This document shows, piece by piece, positions 1 through 5,512 of a stretch of DNA of 10,146 nt (its first letter is position 1; every line of letters begins with the position of its first letter). The stretch is from an uncultured Eubacteriales bacterium (GTDB taxonomy: Bacteria; Bacillota; Clostridia; Oscillospirales; QAMX01). The notes beneath the pieces were generated by a model. The model was not told where the DNA came from. It saw nothing but the letters and a program-made list of their open reading frames with translations, and made no database searches. The stretch is taken from assembly GCA_900551265.1 (NCBI GenBank), contig URVL01000073.1:1-10146 (forward strand). The letters run 5' to 3'. Made by a program: the position numbers and the translations under genes.

Positions 1-2
1 CC

Positions 3-1019
3 AAACCAAGAGGGCCGAAGCTGGAGCCGGGAAAAATCAAACGGATCGTGCTCCTGGCTGTAATCGTGCTCCTTGCCGTGGCGATTGGGACCTCATGCTG
101 GTATACGGTTGATGAAAAGCAGCAGGCTGTCGTCACAACGTTTGGCAAGGTGACGGACGTCACGGAGGCTGGTATACATTTTAAGCTCCCGTTGGGAATC
201 CAGCAGGTGCATAAGGTTGACGTCAATGTCTATCAAAAAATTGAACTTGGCTACCGAACGGATCCGTACAACGAGTCGGGCTATGATGTGGTTGAGAGCG
301 AAAGCAAGATGATTACCGGCGACTATAATATCGTCAATGTGGAGTTCTTTGTTGAGTATAAGATTTCAGATCCTGTCAAATATCTATTCAGCTCTTATGA
401 GCCGGAAGATATTCTGCGTAATCTTGTCCAAAGTCAGGTTCGCAATGTGGTAGGCTCTACGAATGTGGACTCCGTGCTGACAGATGGTAAAGAGGCCATT
501 CAGATGCAGGTAAAAGATCTGATTGTTGAAACATTGGAACAGTATGATATTGGTCTGATGCTTAACGACGTCAAGATACAGGACAGCGATCCGCCTACCG
601 AGGAGGTTACTGCGGCGTTTAAAAATGTAGAAACGGCGAAACAGGGCGCCGAGACGGTTGTGAATGAAGCAATGGCCTATCAAAATGCCGAGCTTCCGGC
701 TGCGGAGGCGCAGGCGGACCAGCTGCTCCAGAACGCAGCTTACTTAAAGCAAAAACGCATCAATGAAGCGCTGGAACAGGTGGCCATGTTTGAGGCAAGA
801 TACGAAGAATACGCACAAAATCCTGCGATAACCCGATCGCGTATGTATTATGAGGCGATTACGGAGGCGTTACCGGATGTCAAGCTGTATATCGATCTTT
901 CCGAAGACGGCGTGATGAAAGTGCTGCCGCTGGAAGACTTCGCAAACGGTGGAGGATCGGATGCCGCATCCACGTCTTCTACGGTGCCAAATTCGGATGA
1001 GGGAGGCGAGAACCGATGA
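3..1019 (+). CDS. hflK: HflK, SPFH-domain membrane protease modulator (5' end cut by window edge)
   Basis: HflK and HflC form a large membrane-anchored SPFH (prohibitin-like) assembly that in well-studied bacteria surrounds and modulates the FtsH AAA protease. The reading frame is open back to the first bases of the window, giving a basic, proline/glycine-containing stretch (KPRGPKLEPGKIKR) before the membrane segment. The true start is therefore probably outside, and the GTG at 48 is not a convincing start because it lies at the edge of the transmembrane helix. What can be seen: one hydrophobic segment (IVLLAVIVLLAVAIG), then the SPFH core starting YTVDEKQQAVVTTFGKV, with the typical GIHFKLPLGIQQVHKVD block. 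A long alanine/glutamate-rich helical region (about AFKNVETAKQGAE onward) follows, then a C-terminal VKLYIDLS segment. It overlaps hflC by 4 bases (ATGA), which implies translational coupling. Assignment of K versus C rests on order and on the longer glycine/serine tail. Confidence 0.93.
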   Translation, partial: KPRGPKLEPGKIKRIVLLAVIVLLAVAIGTSCWYTVDEKQQAVVTTFGKVTDVTEAGIHFKLPLGIQQVHKVDVNVYQKIELGYRTDPYNESGYDVVESESKMITGDYNIVNVEFFVEYKISDPVKYLFSSYEPEDILRNLVQSQVRNVVGSTNVDSVLTDGKEAIQMQVKDLIVETLEQYDIGLMLNDVKIQDSDPPTEEVTAAFKNVETAKQGAETVVNEAMAYQNAELPAAEAQADQLLQNAAYLKQKRINEALEQVAMFEARYEEYAQNPAITRSRMYYEAITEALPDVKLYIDLSEDGVMKVLPLEDFANGGGSDAASTSSTVPNSDEGGENR

Positions 1020-1897
1020 AAAAGGCTGCTAAATGGGTTATAATTGCCGTTGTAGCGCTGGCTGTTGTGATCTGCGTTTCTACCTCCGTCTATACCGTTT
1101 CCGAAAATGAATATGCCTGCGTCGTGCGCTTTGAGAAAATTGTCTCCACGACTGATACGCCCGGCCTGCATTTTAAGGTGCCGTTTATTGATGGAATCAA
1201 ACGGTTCCCCAAGGCCGTTATGCTGTATGATATTTCACCGTCTGAGGTGCTGACTGCCGATAAGCAGAACATGACGGTAGACAGCTACGTTTTGTGGGAA
1301 ATTAATGATCCGCTGAAGTTTTATCAGTCTTTGGGTTCGATTTCCGTAGCTGAGCAGCGTCTGGATGCGCTGACTTACAATGCATTGAAGAACATTATGG
1401 GTACGCTCGCGCAGCGCGATATTATTAATGAGGACGATGCAATGGAACGTAACGATATCTATGCCGGGATTGCATCGGATGTGGCGGAATTGACGGATAC
1501 GTATGGGATTGGAATTGTGGATATTAAGATCAAGCGCTTTGATTTGCCGGAGGCAAACGAGCAGGCGGTGTATGCGCGCATGATCTCTGAACGCAATCAG
1601 ATCGCCGAGAAATATACCGCAGATGGCGAATATGAGGCGTCTATTATCCGTAATGATGTGGACCGGCAGGTCAATATCATTGTATCGAACGCAGAGGCCG
1701 AGGCCGCACAGCTGGAGGCCGAGGGCGAACAGGAGTATATGCGTATTCTGGCCGAAGCTTATGATACGGATGACAAAAAAGATTTTTATGAGTTTACTTT
1801 AGCGCTCGATGCGCTGAAGGCATCGCTAAATGGAGATGAAAAGACGTTGATTTTGGGTCCGGATTCTCCACTTGCCGAGATTCTGATGAATCAATAG
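1016..1897 (+). CDS. hflC: HflC, SPFH-domain membrane protease modulator
   Basis: This is the second subunit of the HflK-HflC complex, a single-pass membrane protein with its SPFH domain outside the cytoplasm in characterised homologues; it modulates FtsH. It has 293 residues, the normal family length. Residues about 6-26 are a hydrophobic anchor (WVIIAVVALAVVICV). The SPFH core follows, with YTVSENEYACVVRFEKI, then GLHFKVPFIDGIKRFPK and the LTADKQNMTVDSYVLWEI block typical of HflC. A charged coiled-coil region rich in Glu and Ala (AEAEAAQLEAEGEQEY) lies at about 225-245, followed by the conserved FYEFTLALDAL segment. The ATG overlaps the hflK stop codon, so this start is supported by coupling. 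An intrinsic terminator lies directly behind the gene. No paralogue-specific oddity was seen. Confidence 0.94.
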   Translation: MKKAAKWVIIAVVALAVVICVSTSVYTVSENEYACVVRFEKIVSTTDTPGLHFKVPFIDGIKRFPKAVMLYDISPSEVLTADKQNMTVDSYVLWEINDPLKFYQSLGSISVAEQRLDALTYNALKNIMGTLAQRDIINEDDAMERNDIYAGIASDVAELTDTYGIGIVDIKIKRFDLPEANEQAVYARMISERNQIAEKYTADGEYEASIIRNDVDRQVNIIVSNAEAEAAQLEAEGEQEYMRILAEAYDTDDKKDFYEFTLALDALKASLNGDEKTLILGPDSPLAEILMNQ

Positions 1898-1900
1898 CAG

Positions 1901-1933
1901 AAAAACTGCCTGCATTGCAGCAGGCAGTTTTTT
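1901..1933. terminator. Intrinsic terminator after hflC
   Basis: A perfect stem ACTGCCTGC (1905-1913) / GCAGGCAGT (1920-1928) has a six-base loop and is flanked by an A-run on the left and a T-run (1928-1933) on the right. It begins a few bases after the hflC stop. The A-run means it could also stop leftward transcription coming from the gene at 2167-2601. Confidence 0.9.
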
Positions 1934-2118
1934 ATTGCGCAAAGCCTCCCCGGCTTGAAAGCAGACATGAATAGGTGCACTGTAAAAAATGCGCGCACGC
2001 CAAAAAATATCATGAGAAGGCTGCATCGTGAAGGTGTTTTTTTGTATACGATCTGGCGTTTGCAGATCCAAACAAAAGCTGCTGCAATCATGAAAGCAAT
2101 TTTTACAAGGTAGAATCG
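1934..2118. other. Gap between two terminators, no gene seen
   Basis: About 185 bases lie between two strong hairpin terminators. I see no ORF with a ribosome binding site, no tRNA-like fold and no clear -35/-10 pair on either strand. It contains a short inverted repeat (GTTTG-CAGATC-CAAAC) and some T-runs. It may be plain intergenic DNA or hold a small RNA, but nothing positive supports the latter. Confidence 0.4.
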
Positions 2119-2119
2119 A

Positions 2120-2154
2120 AAGCCCCTGCCTGATTTTCAGGCAGGGGCTTTTTT
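2120..2154. terminator. Intrinsic terminator, 14-bp stem
   Basis: A perfect 14-bp stem AAGCCCCTGCCTGA (2120-2133) / TCAGGCAGGGGCTT (2137-2150) has a three-base loop. The T-run (2149-2154) favours + strand termination. On the - strand the tail is only CTTTCGATTCT. It still lies just behind the - strand gene that ends at 2167 and is the obvious place for that transcript to stop. Confidence 0.85.
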
Positions 2155-2166
2155 CAAACGGTGCGG

Positions 2167-2601
2167 TTAAGTGAGAACGACGCCGAACATTGCGCGTGTA
2201 AAACGTTCCAGCGCTTCGCCGCGCATCCGGTAAAACGAACTTTTTTCAACGCCGATCACTTCCATGATATCTTCCGGTGTATTTTCCCGTATGACGTAAC
2301 ACTCGGTTAGGAGCTTGCGTTCTTCATCGGACAACACGTCAAGCGCACGGCCGATACGATTCATGCGAAGTCTTGTCTGCCTGAGCCGCAGCTGCAGTTC
2401 ATCCTTTTGCGATTTCAGTGCAAGCAGGCGTTCGTCGCCGGCCTGCGCATCTTTTCGCGTTTCTTCATAAAAACCTTTGGTGGATTTCATAGATCGCAGC
2501 TTCAATTTGATTTCTTCCAATTCAAGCGCTGCATTGGTCGAAGCACTGGCAAGCATGGGCAGCGATTTCAATTCCTCCTGTGCAAGTAGTCTGTAATCCA
2601 T
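2167..2601 (-). CDS. Sigma-70 region-4-like protein, phage ArpU/DUF1492 type
   Basis: This 144-residue protein has no enzymatic signature. Residues about 1-85 are charged and helical, probably coiled coil (ELEEIKLKLRSM; ALKSQKDELQLRLRQ). Residues about 84-138 resemble sigma-70 region 4: a helix LDVLSDEERKLLTECYV, then a helix-turn-helix ending in GVEKSSFYRMRGEALERF. This pattern is typical of the short sigma-like activators found in prophages and conjugative elements of Bacillota, where such proteins switch on late genes. The name is by pattern recall, so the exact subfamily is uncertain. The ATG is preceded by GAGGCGG, a modest ribosome binding site. The gene lies 9 bases behind a possible leader ORF and is transcribed away from a LexA-like repressor. 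Two palindromes matching that repressor's likely operator lie upstream, so repressor control is inferred. No phage structural or integrase gene is visible in the window. Confidence 0.75.
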   Translation of the reverse strand: MDYRLLAQEELKSLPMLASASTNAALELEEIKLKLRSMKSTKGFYEETRKDAQAGDERLLALKSQKDELQLRLRQTRLRMNRIGRALDVLSDEERKLLTECYVIRENTPEDIMEVIGVEKSSFYRMRGEALERFTRAMFGVVLT

Positions 2602-2610
2602 ATTGCCGCC

Positions 2611-2814
2611 TCACCATTCTGTACACAACGTGAAATGTTGCGAAAAGCAACATCTATACCGGCGATAACATCGCAAAATTCTCAAATAGCGTAAGTAAAA
2701 TATGTTTTTACTTCTCTGAGAATAGTGCATAAATTTTGGGTAATCATATATGTAAAAGTGTAAAAACTGGAGCATATAAAATGAAATGCCTGAAAGCATT
2801 TTTACGGAAATCAT
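2611..2814 (-). CDS. Possible 67-residue leader ORF upstream of the sigma-like gene
   Basis: An ATG (2812-2814) follows a perfect anti-Shine-Dalgarno match AAGGAGGT (2825-2832, - strand) with about 10 bases between. It is the first start codon downstream of a strong - strand promoter, giving a 5' untranslated region of about 43 nt. The product starts MISVKMLSGISFYMLQF. It is rich in Tyr, Phe and Arg, shows no domain I recognise, and its C-terminal third (LRYLRILRCYRRYRCC) is coded by DNA that also forms inverted repeats. It stops 9 bases before the sigma-like gene. Either it is a real small protein or leader peptide coupling translation to the next gene, or the segment is a structured untranslated leader with a fortuitous ORF. 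The in-frame extension upstream to 3051 is not credible because it crosses the promoter region. Confidence 0.4.
   Translation of the reverse strand: MISVKMLSGISFYMLQFLHFYIYDYPKFMHYSQRSKNIFYLRYLRILRCYRRYRCCFSQHFTLCTEW
2635..2653. promoter_or_regulatory. Palindromic operator candidate 1
   Basis: Perfect inverted repeat ATGTTGC-GAAAA-GCAACAT lies 34 bases upstream of the sigma-like gene. Its GTTGC-N5-GCAACAT core recurs at 2846-2862 next to the divergent promoters, so both are proposed binding sites for the helix-turn-helix repressor encoded at 2995. In RNA the same sequence would form a 7-bp hairpin near the ribosome binding site. Confidence 0.6.
2662..2674. repeat. Short inverted repeat GCGAT-AAC-ATCGC
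   Basis: Five-base perfect arms with a three-base centre lie 8 bases from operator candidate 1 in the leader of the sigma-like gene. It is too short to be significant alone, but it is listed because the leader is unusually dense in dyads. Confidence 0.35.
2678..2723 (-). promoter_or_regulatory. Nested hairpin in the leader of the sigma-like gene
   Basis: An outer pair ATTCTC (2678-2683) / GAGAAT (2718-2723) encloses a perfect 8-bp inner inverted repeat AAGTAAAA (2693-2700) / TTTTACTT (2706-2713). Transcribed leftward, this could fold into one extended A+U-rich stem between the promoter and the gene. A role in attenuation or translation control is inference; A+T-rich DNA produces such pairs easily. 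Confidence 0.35.
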
Positions 2815-2845
2815 TTTATGAAATACCTCCTTATTATAGATTTGC

Positions 2846-2862
2846 GTTGCAATACGCAACAT
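2846..2862. promoter_or_regulatory. Palindromic operator candidate 2
   Basis: GTTGC-AATAC-GCAAC followed by AT shares the core GTTGC-N5-GCAACAT with operator candidate 1. It lies immediately downstream of the -10 box of the leftward promoter, over the predicted start site near 2857. A protein bound here would block that promoter directly. The overlapping arms TTGCGT/ACGCAA extend the symmetry. Confidence 0.65.
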
Positions 2863-2863
2863 A

Positions 2864-2892
2864 AATATATAATAAGGCAGAAGATTTGTCAA
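2864..2892 (-). promoter_or_regulatory. Leftward promoter for the sigma-like operon
   Basis: The - strand carries TTGACA (2892-2887), a 17-base spacer and TATATT (2869-2864), close to the sigma-A consensus. Predicted start is near 2857, inside operator candidate 2. Confidence 0.75.
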
Positions 2893-2934
2893 TAGTTTTT
2901 CTACAAAAAATCGACTTTTTTCGACATTCGCATA

Positions 2935-2963
2935 TTGCATATTGTTGCGTGTTTGGATATAAT
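2935..2963 (+). promoter_or_regulatory. Rightward promoter of the HTH repressor
   Basis: TTGCAT (2935-2940), a 17-base spacer and a perfect TATAAT (2958-2963) sit 31 bases before the repressor start codon. The spacer contains GTTGC (2944-2948), a half-site of the palindrome found at 2635 and 2846, which suggests weaker autoregulation. A good ribosome binding site, GGGAGGA (2983-2989), follows. Confidence 0.75.
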
Positions 2964-2994
2964 AACTATAGATAAGTAAGTAGGGAGGACTTGT

Positions 2995-3624
2995 ATGCCT
3001 GAAGATAGTGTTGGTGGGCGCATAAAAGCCTGCCGGAAAGTGAGCGGCCATTCTCAGGCCTGGCTCGCAAGGGCACTTGGCATTAACCGTTCTACGGTAT
3101 CGCGTTATGAGAAAGGTATTACCGAAAAAATAACACTTTCCACCCTTGAAAAGATTGCAGATCTTCTTGGTACGACGTGTGAATATCTATGTTATGGAAA
3201 AGGTCCCATACATGCGGAAGCCATCTCATCGGAGGATGACAGCAAAGCGCCAGCCTATCTCAGGTCTCCGGGTCCGCTCTACGCAGAGGTGAAAAAAGAA
3301 TCGGAACTGACTGCGAAAACAATTCCACAGATTTGCCGTTCCGGGAGATTTATCATGCGTGTGGAGACAGAAGATCTTGCACCAAGAATCGTGCCGGGCG
3401 ATCTGCTGACGGTTGTTGTTTCAGATACGATTAAAAATAAATATATTAATGTACTATTTGTAGATGGAAAAATAAAAATACGAAGGGTAACGTGTGATGA
3501 TGCTTTTGTCACATTTATGCCGGTGTCAGGGTCGTTGTATCCAGAAATTCATGCAGTTAACGAACTGCAGGATACCATGCAGGTGATTGGTTATGTTGAA
3601 AGGCTGGAATCCGGTAAACCGTAG
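2995..3624 (+). CDS. HTH repressor with a catalytically dead S24/LexA-like domain
   Basis: The 209-residue protein looks like a phage CI-type repressor. Residues about 8-66 form an XRE helix-turn-helix domain (SQAWLARALGINRSTVSRYE is the DNA-reading part). A linker follows to about 115, and residues about 118-204 match the S24 peptidase-like dimerisation fold (FIMRVETEDLAPRIVPGDLL; then VLFVDGKIKIRRV; then MQVIGYVERLE). In active LexA/CI proteins the first block reads GDSM with a nucleophilic Ser; here it reads TEDL, with Asp127 in the Ser position. The catalytic Lys of the second block is Arg163. No Ala-Gly or Cys-Gly dipeptide exists between the two domains. Self-cleavage after DNA damage is therefore unlikely, and relief of repression would need another signal or an antirepressor. 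The start is fixed by GGGAGGA. The divergent neighbour and shared palindromes suggest that it represses the leftward operon and itself. Confidence 0.85.
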   Translation: MPEDSVGGRIKACRKVSGHSQAWLARALGINRSTVSRYEKGITEKITLSTLEKIADLLGTTCEYLCYGKGPIHAEAISSEDDSKAPAYLRSPGPLYAEVKKESELTAKTIPQICRSGRFIMRVETEDLAPRIVPGDLLTVVVSDTIKNKYINVLFVDGKIKIRRVTCDDAFVTFMPVSGSLYPEIHAVNELQDTMQVIGYVERLESGKP

Positions 3625-3721
3625 GGCTTTGGGGAAAAATATAAAACTTTGACGCTTACCGCGCATCATGCAAAGACGCAACTCTGTTCAGGCTTTTGCG
3701 CTAAGGTGCTATTTTAAAGTA

Positions 3722-3755
3722 AAAAAACATCCCATTAAGTAATGGGATGTTTTTT
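3722..3755. terminator. Bidirectional terminator between the repressor and rpsR
   Basis: The stem ACATCCCATT / AATGGGATGT with a four-base AAGT loop is flanked by an A-run on the left and a T-run on the right. The fully complementary arms run 3722-3736 and 3741-3755. It serves both converging genes. Confidence 0.92.
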
Positions 3756-3758
3756 ATA

Positions 3759-4061
3759 TTATTCAGCAACAAACGGAAGCAACGCAATCTGACGCGCACG
3801 CTTGATTGCAACGGTCAACTGGCGCTGATGCTCAGCACAGGTACCAGTCATACGGCAAGGCAGGATTTTTCCGCGCTCGGAAAGATATCTGCGAAGTTTT
3901 GCAGCATCTTTATAATCAATGTGTTCAATTTTGTCAACACAAAAAGCACAGACTTTTCTACGCTTGCGCGGACGCATATTGCTGCGTTCAGCGCGCTCGG
4001 GACGCTCAGGGCGTTCGGTACGCTCAACTTTTTCGCGCGGAGCGGTGTTCTCGGTATCCAT
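3759..4061 (-). CDS. rpsR: Small-subunit ribosomal protein bS18
   Basis: bS18 is a component of the 30S platform, where it pairs with bS6. The protein has 100 residues. The first 28 or so are a charged low-complexity tail ([14 protein letters not shown]); the conserved core begins [12 protein letters not shown]. The four cysteines of the zinc-binding form are present (CAFC, then C and C in LPCRMTGTC), so this is a zinc-type (C+) S18. The conserved [17 protein letters not shown] and the C-terminal [13 protein letters not shown] confirm it. AAGGAGG lies 9 bases before the ATG. It is the last gene of the rpsF-ssb-rpsR operon, 31 bases behind ssb, with a terminator right after it. Confidence 0.97.
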   Translation of the reverse strand: MDTENTAPREKVERTERPERPERAERSNMRPRKRRKVCAFCVDKIEHIDYKDAAKLRRYLSERGKILPCRMTGTCAEHQRQLTVAIKRARQIALLPFVAE

Positions 4062-4092
4062 TAGTCATATCCTCCTTCTGAAAGATTAAAAC

Positions 4093-4560
4093 TTAAAACG
4101 GTACGTCGTCGTCATCGTCGAGCTCTGCAAAATCAGAGGCCGGCGGCATAGAATAATCCTGACTGCGGGAAGGAGCGGAAACCTGCGGCGCCTGATAGCG
4201 CGGCGGCTGGGACATGGTATCGTTCGTACGGCCCGCGTCGCCAGCACGCTCTGCAAAGTAAACGCTGTCGGCAATTACTTCAAAAGACACACGGTTTTGC
4301 TCGAATTTATCCTTCCACTTTCGCGACTGCAAACGCCCTTCACACGCAACAAGAAGTCCCTTACGGAACCACTTTGCTACGAATTCCGCCGTGTTACGCC
4401 ATGCAACGACATCGATAAAATCGGTCTCGCGCTGTTCGCCGGCGCGGGTAAAGTCGCGGTCTACGGCCAACGTGATCGTGCAGACCGGTACATTTTGGGG
4501 TGTATAGCGCAATTCGGGATCACGGGTCAGCCTTCCCATCAATATAACCTTGTTAAGCAC
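4093..4560 (-). CDS. ssb: Single-stranded DNA-binding protein
   Basis: SSB binds single-stranded DNA as a tetramer and recruits replication and repair enzymes through its C-terminal tip. The protein has 155 residues. The OB fold occupies about 1-105, starting LNKVILMGRLTRDPELRYTP and including FIDVVAWRNTAEFV and GRLQSRKW. A Gln/Pro/Ser-rich linker follows, and the protein ends in the classic acidic tail DDDDDVPF. The start is GTG (4558-4560), seven bases behind AGGAGG; the frame offers no better ATG. It lies between rpsF (26-base gap) and rpsR, the usual arrangement that couples SSB synthesis to two ribosomal proteins. Confidence 0.97.
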   Translation of the reverse strand: MLNKVILMGRLTRDPELRYTPQNVPVCTITLAVDRDFTRAGEQRETDFIDVVAWRNTAEFVAKWFRKGLLVACEGRLQSRKWKDKFEQNRVSFEVIADSVYFAERAGDAGRTNDTMSQPPRYQAPQVSAPSRSQDYSMPPASDFAELDDDDDVPF

Positions 4561-4586
4561 GTCACATCCTCCTCAGCACGTCAAAA

Positions 4587-4880
4587 TCAGTCTAAACAAA
4601 CAATGATGGAACGCATGATATTGTCAGTAATCTTATAGATACGGTCAAGCTCAGCGGGGAAATCGGGCTTTGATTCAAAGGACATATAGGTATAATAGCC
4701 TTCATTTAAATCATTGATCGGATAAGCAAGGCGTCTTTTACCCCATTCGTCGACCTTATCAATGGTTGCGTTATCCTCGATGAGCGTACGGAACTTCGCG
4801 ACGACTTCCGCAGTTTCCTCTTCATTGAGATTCGGATTGACAATGAAGATGGTCTCATATTTCGCTTTGACTTTTGCCAT
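4587..4880 (-). CDS. rpsF: Small-subunit ribosomal protein bS6
   Basis: bS6 is a ribosomal protein that forms a heterodimer with bS18 on the 30S platform. The protein has 97 residues. The N-terminal strand KYETIFIVNPNL, the NEEETAEVVAKFRTLIED helix, the WGKRRLAYPINDLNEGYY block and the closing ITDNIMRSIIV are family hallmarks. The frame stays open upstream to an ATG at 4997, but the real start is the ATG at 4878-4880: it is preceded by AAGGAGG with a six-base spacing, and the extra 39 residues would be coded by the structured leader. It is the first gene of the operon. Confidence 0.96.
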   Translation of the reverse strand: MAKVKAKYETIFIVNPNLNEEETAEVVAKFRTLIEDNATIDKVDEWGKRRLAYPINDLNEGYYTYMSFESKPDFPAELDRIYKITDNIMRSIIVCLD

Positions 4881-5001
4881 ATTGCACCTCCTTATGGACT
4901 TCCGGTCCCCGCACAGACGGGAACAAGGATTGATGGTCTGCTGCTCTGCCTTCATTTCCGACGACTTGAAGCAAAGGACAGCGGCGAACTTGACCATTTA
5001 C
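4881..5001 (-). promoter_or_regulatory. rpsF leader with possible S6:S18 binding hairpin
   Basis: From the predicted start near 5001 to the rpsF ATG there are about 120 nt of leader. Close to the ribosome binding site (roughly 4896-4923, - strand) are two adjacent stems: CCCG-TCTGTG-CGGG, then GGAC-CGGAA-GTCC. The second holds an ACCGGA segment. Many bacteria autoregulate rpsF by binding of the S6:S18 dimer to a leader hairpin with a conserved CCG. Position and the CCG fit, but I could not check the fold against the family model. Confidence 0.4.
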
Positions 5002-5007
5002 CCTACT

Positions 5008-5035
5008 ATTATACAGATTTTACGGCCGGTGTCAA
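5008..5035 (-). promoter_or_regulatory. Promoter of the rpsF-ssb-rpsR operon
   Basis: TTGACA (5035-5030), a 16-base spacer and a perfect TATAAT (5013-5008) on the - strand. This is near-consensus, as expected for a ribosomal protein operon. Its -35 box lies only 41 bases from the -35 box of the divergent thrS promoter. Confidence 0.85.
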
Positions 5036-5076
5036 GCGTTTTTGAAAAAAACGAGTGTTTTTACCAGACATTCCTG

Positions 5077-5105
5077 TTGACAAAAAGACCCGCCTGTGCT
5101 ATTCT
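5077..5105 (+). promoter_or_regulatory. Promoter of the thrS T-box transcript
   Basis: TTGACA (5077-5082), a 17-base spacer and TATTCT (5100-5105). The predicted start near 5112 falls just before the first paired bases of T-box stem I. Confidence 0.82.
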
Positions 5106-5114
5106 AAACATAAT

Positions 5115-5355
5115 AGCTGTGAAGGGAACAACTTTGTTGTATTTGCCGTTCAGAGAGGGCGTTTGGGTTCGCCGCTGTGAGAACGCCTGCGAGCAGTGCT
5201 ACGTAAGACCGTCCCGGAGCTGTCTTGCTGAAACGAAAGTAAGCAGGACCGTGGTTGCCGCGTTATGGCAGTCAAGTGGCAGTATGGTGAATACTGCAAT
5301 CAGAGTGGAACCGCGAGCTTATGCCCGTCTCTGTAAAAAGAGACGGGCATTTTTG
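5115..5355 (+). promoter_or_regulatory. T-box riboswitch, threonine-specific, upstream of thrS
   Basis: T-box leaders bind uncharged tRNA and let transcription pass a terminator. The T-box core AGAGTGGAACCGCG (5302-5315) differs from the usual AGGGTGGNACCGCG at one position. The bulge reads TGGA, so a tRNA ending UCCA would pair, which fits tRNA-Thr of many Bacillota. Stem I can be drawn with AGCT (5115-5118) pairing AGCT (5218-5221), a kink-turn-like GTGAA/GGA bulge, and GGGA pairing TCCC (5212-5215). This places ACC (5208-5210), a threonine codon, in the specifier position, followed by G. CAGAGAGG near 5151 is the usual motif early in stem I. A stem III candidate pairs 5222-5229 with 5242-5249. 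The terminator is listed separately. Low charged tRNA-Thr should turn thrS on. Confidence 0.92.
5321..5354 (+). terminator. T-box regulated terminator
   Basis: A perfect 12-bp stem ATGCCCGTCTCT (5321-5332) / AGAGACGGGCAT (5339-5350) has loop GTAAAA and a T-run (5350-5354). It lies directly after the T-box core, as needed for the antiterminator to compete with it. Confidence 0.93.
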
Positions 5356-5499
5356 TTTGACAGGAAGGTGCTTCCCCAGTGGTGCGCAATGTGTGCCTGT
5401 CACATCCGGGCGGCTATGCTGGGTTACGGTGCACATCGGGTATCAATCCGGGAATGGCATGTGCCTGTGAGATGTAAGAAGATAAAAACCAAAACAGAT
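5356..5499 (+). other. Long spacer between T-box terminator and thrS
   Basis: About 145 bases separate the terminator from the thrS ribosome binding site (AAGGAGAG, 5500-5507). A GACAGG (5359-5364) / CCTGTC (5396-5401) inverted repeat can be drawn. A near-direct repeat begins TGTGCCTGT at about 5393 and again at about 5460. There is no second T-box core and no ORF with a ribosome binding site. Confidence 0.4.
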
Positions 5500-5512
5500 A
5501 AGGAGAGATACT

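Noticed and set aside
2611..3051. The longer (146-residue) version of the leader ORF.
   Set aside because: Its first part would overlap the start of the repressor gene and both promoters. Only the part after the AAGGAGGT site is worth considering.
4881..4997. An N-terminal extension of rpsF by 39 residues.
   Set aside because: bS6 normally begins a few residues before KYETIFIV. The ATG at 4880 has an excellent ribosome binding site, and the extension is coded by the leader hairpins.
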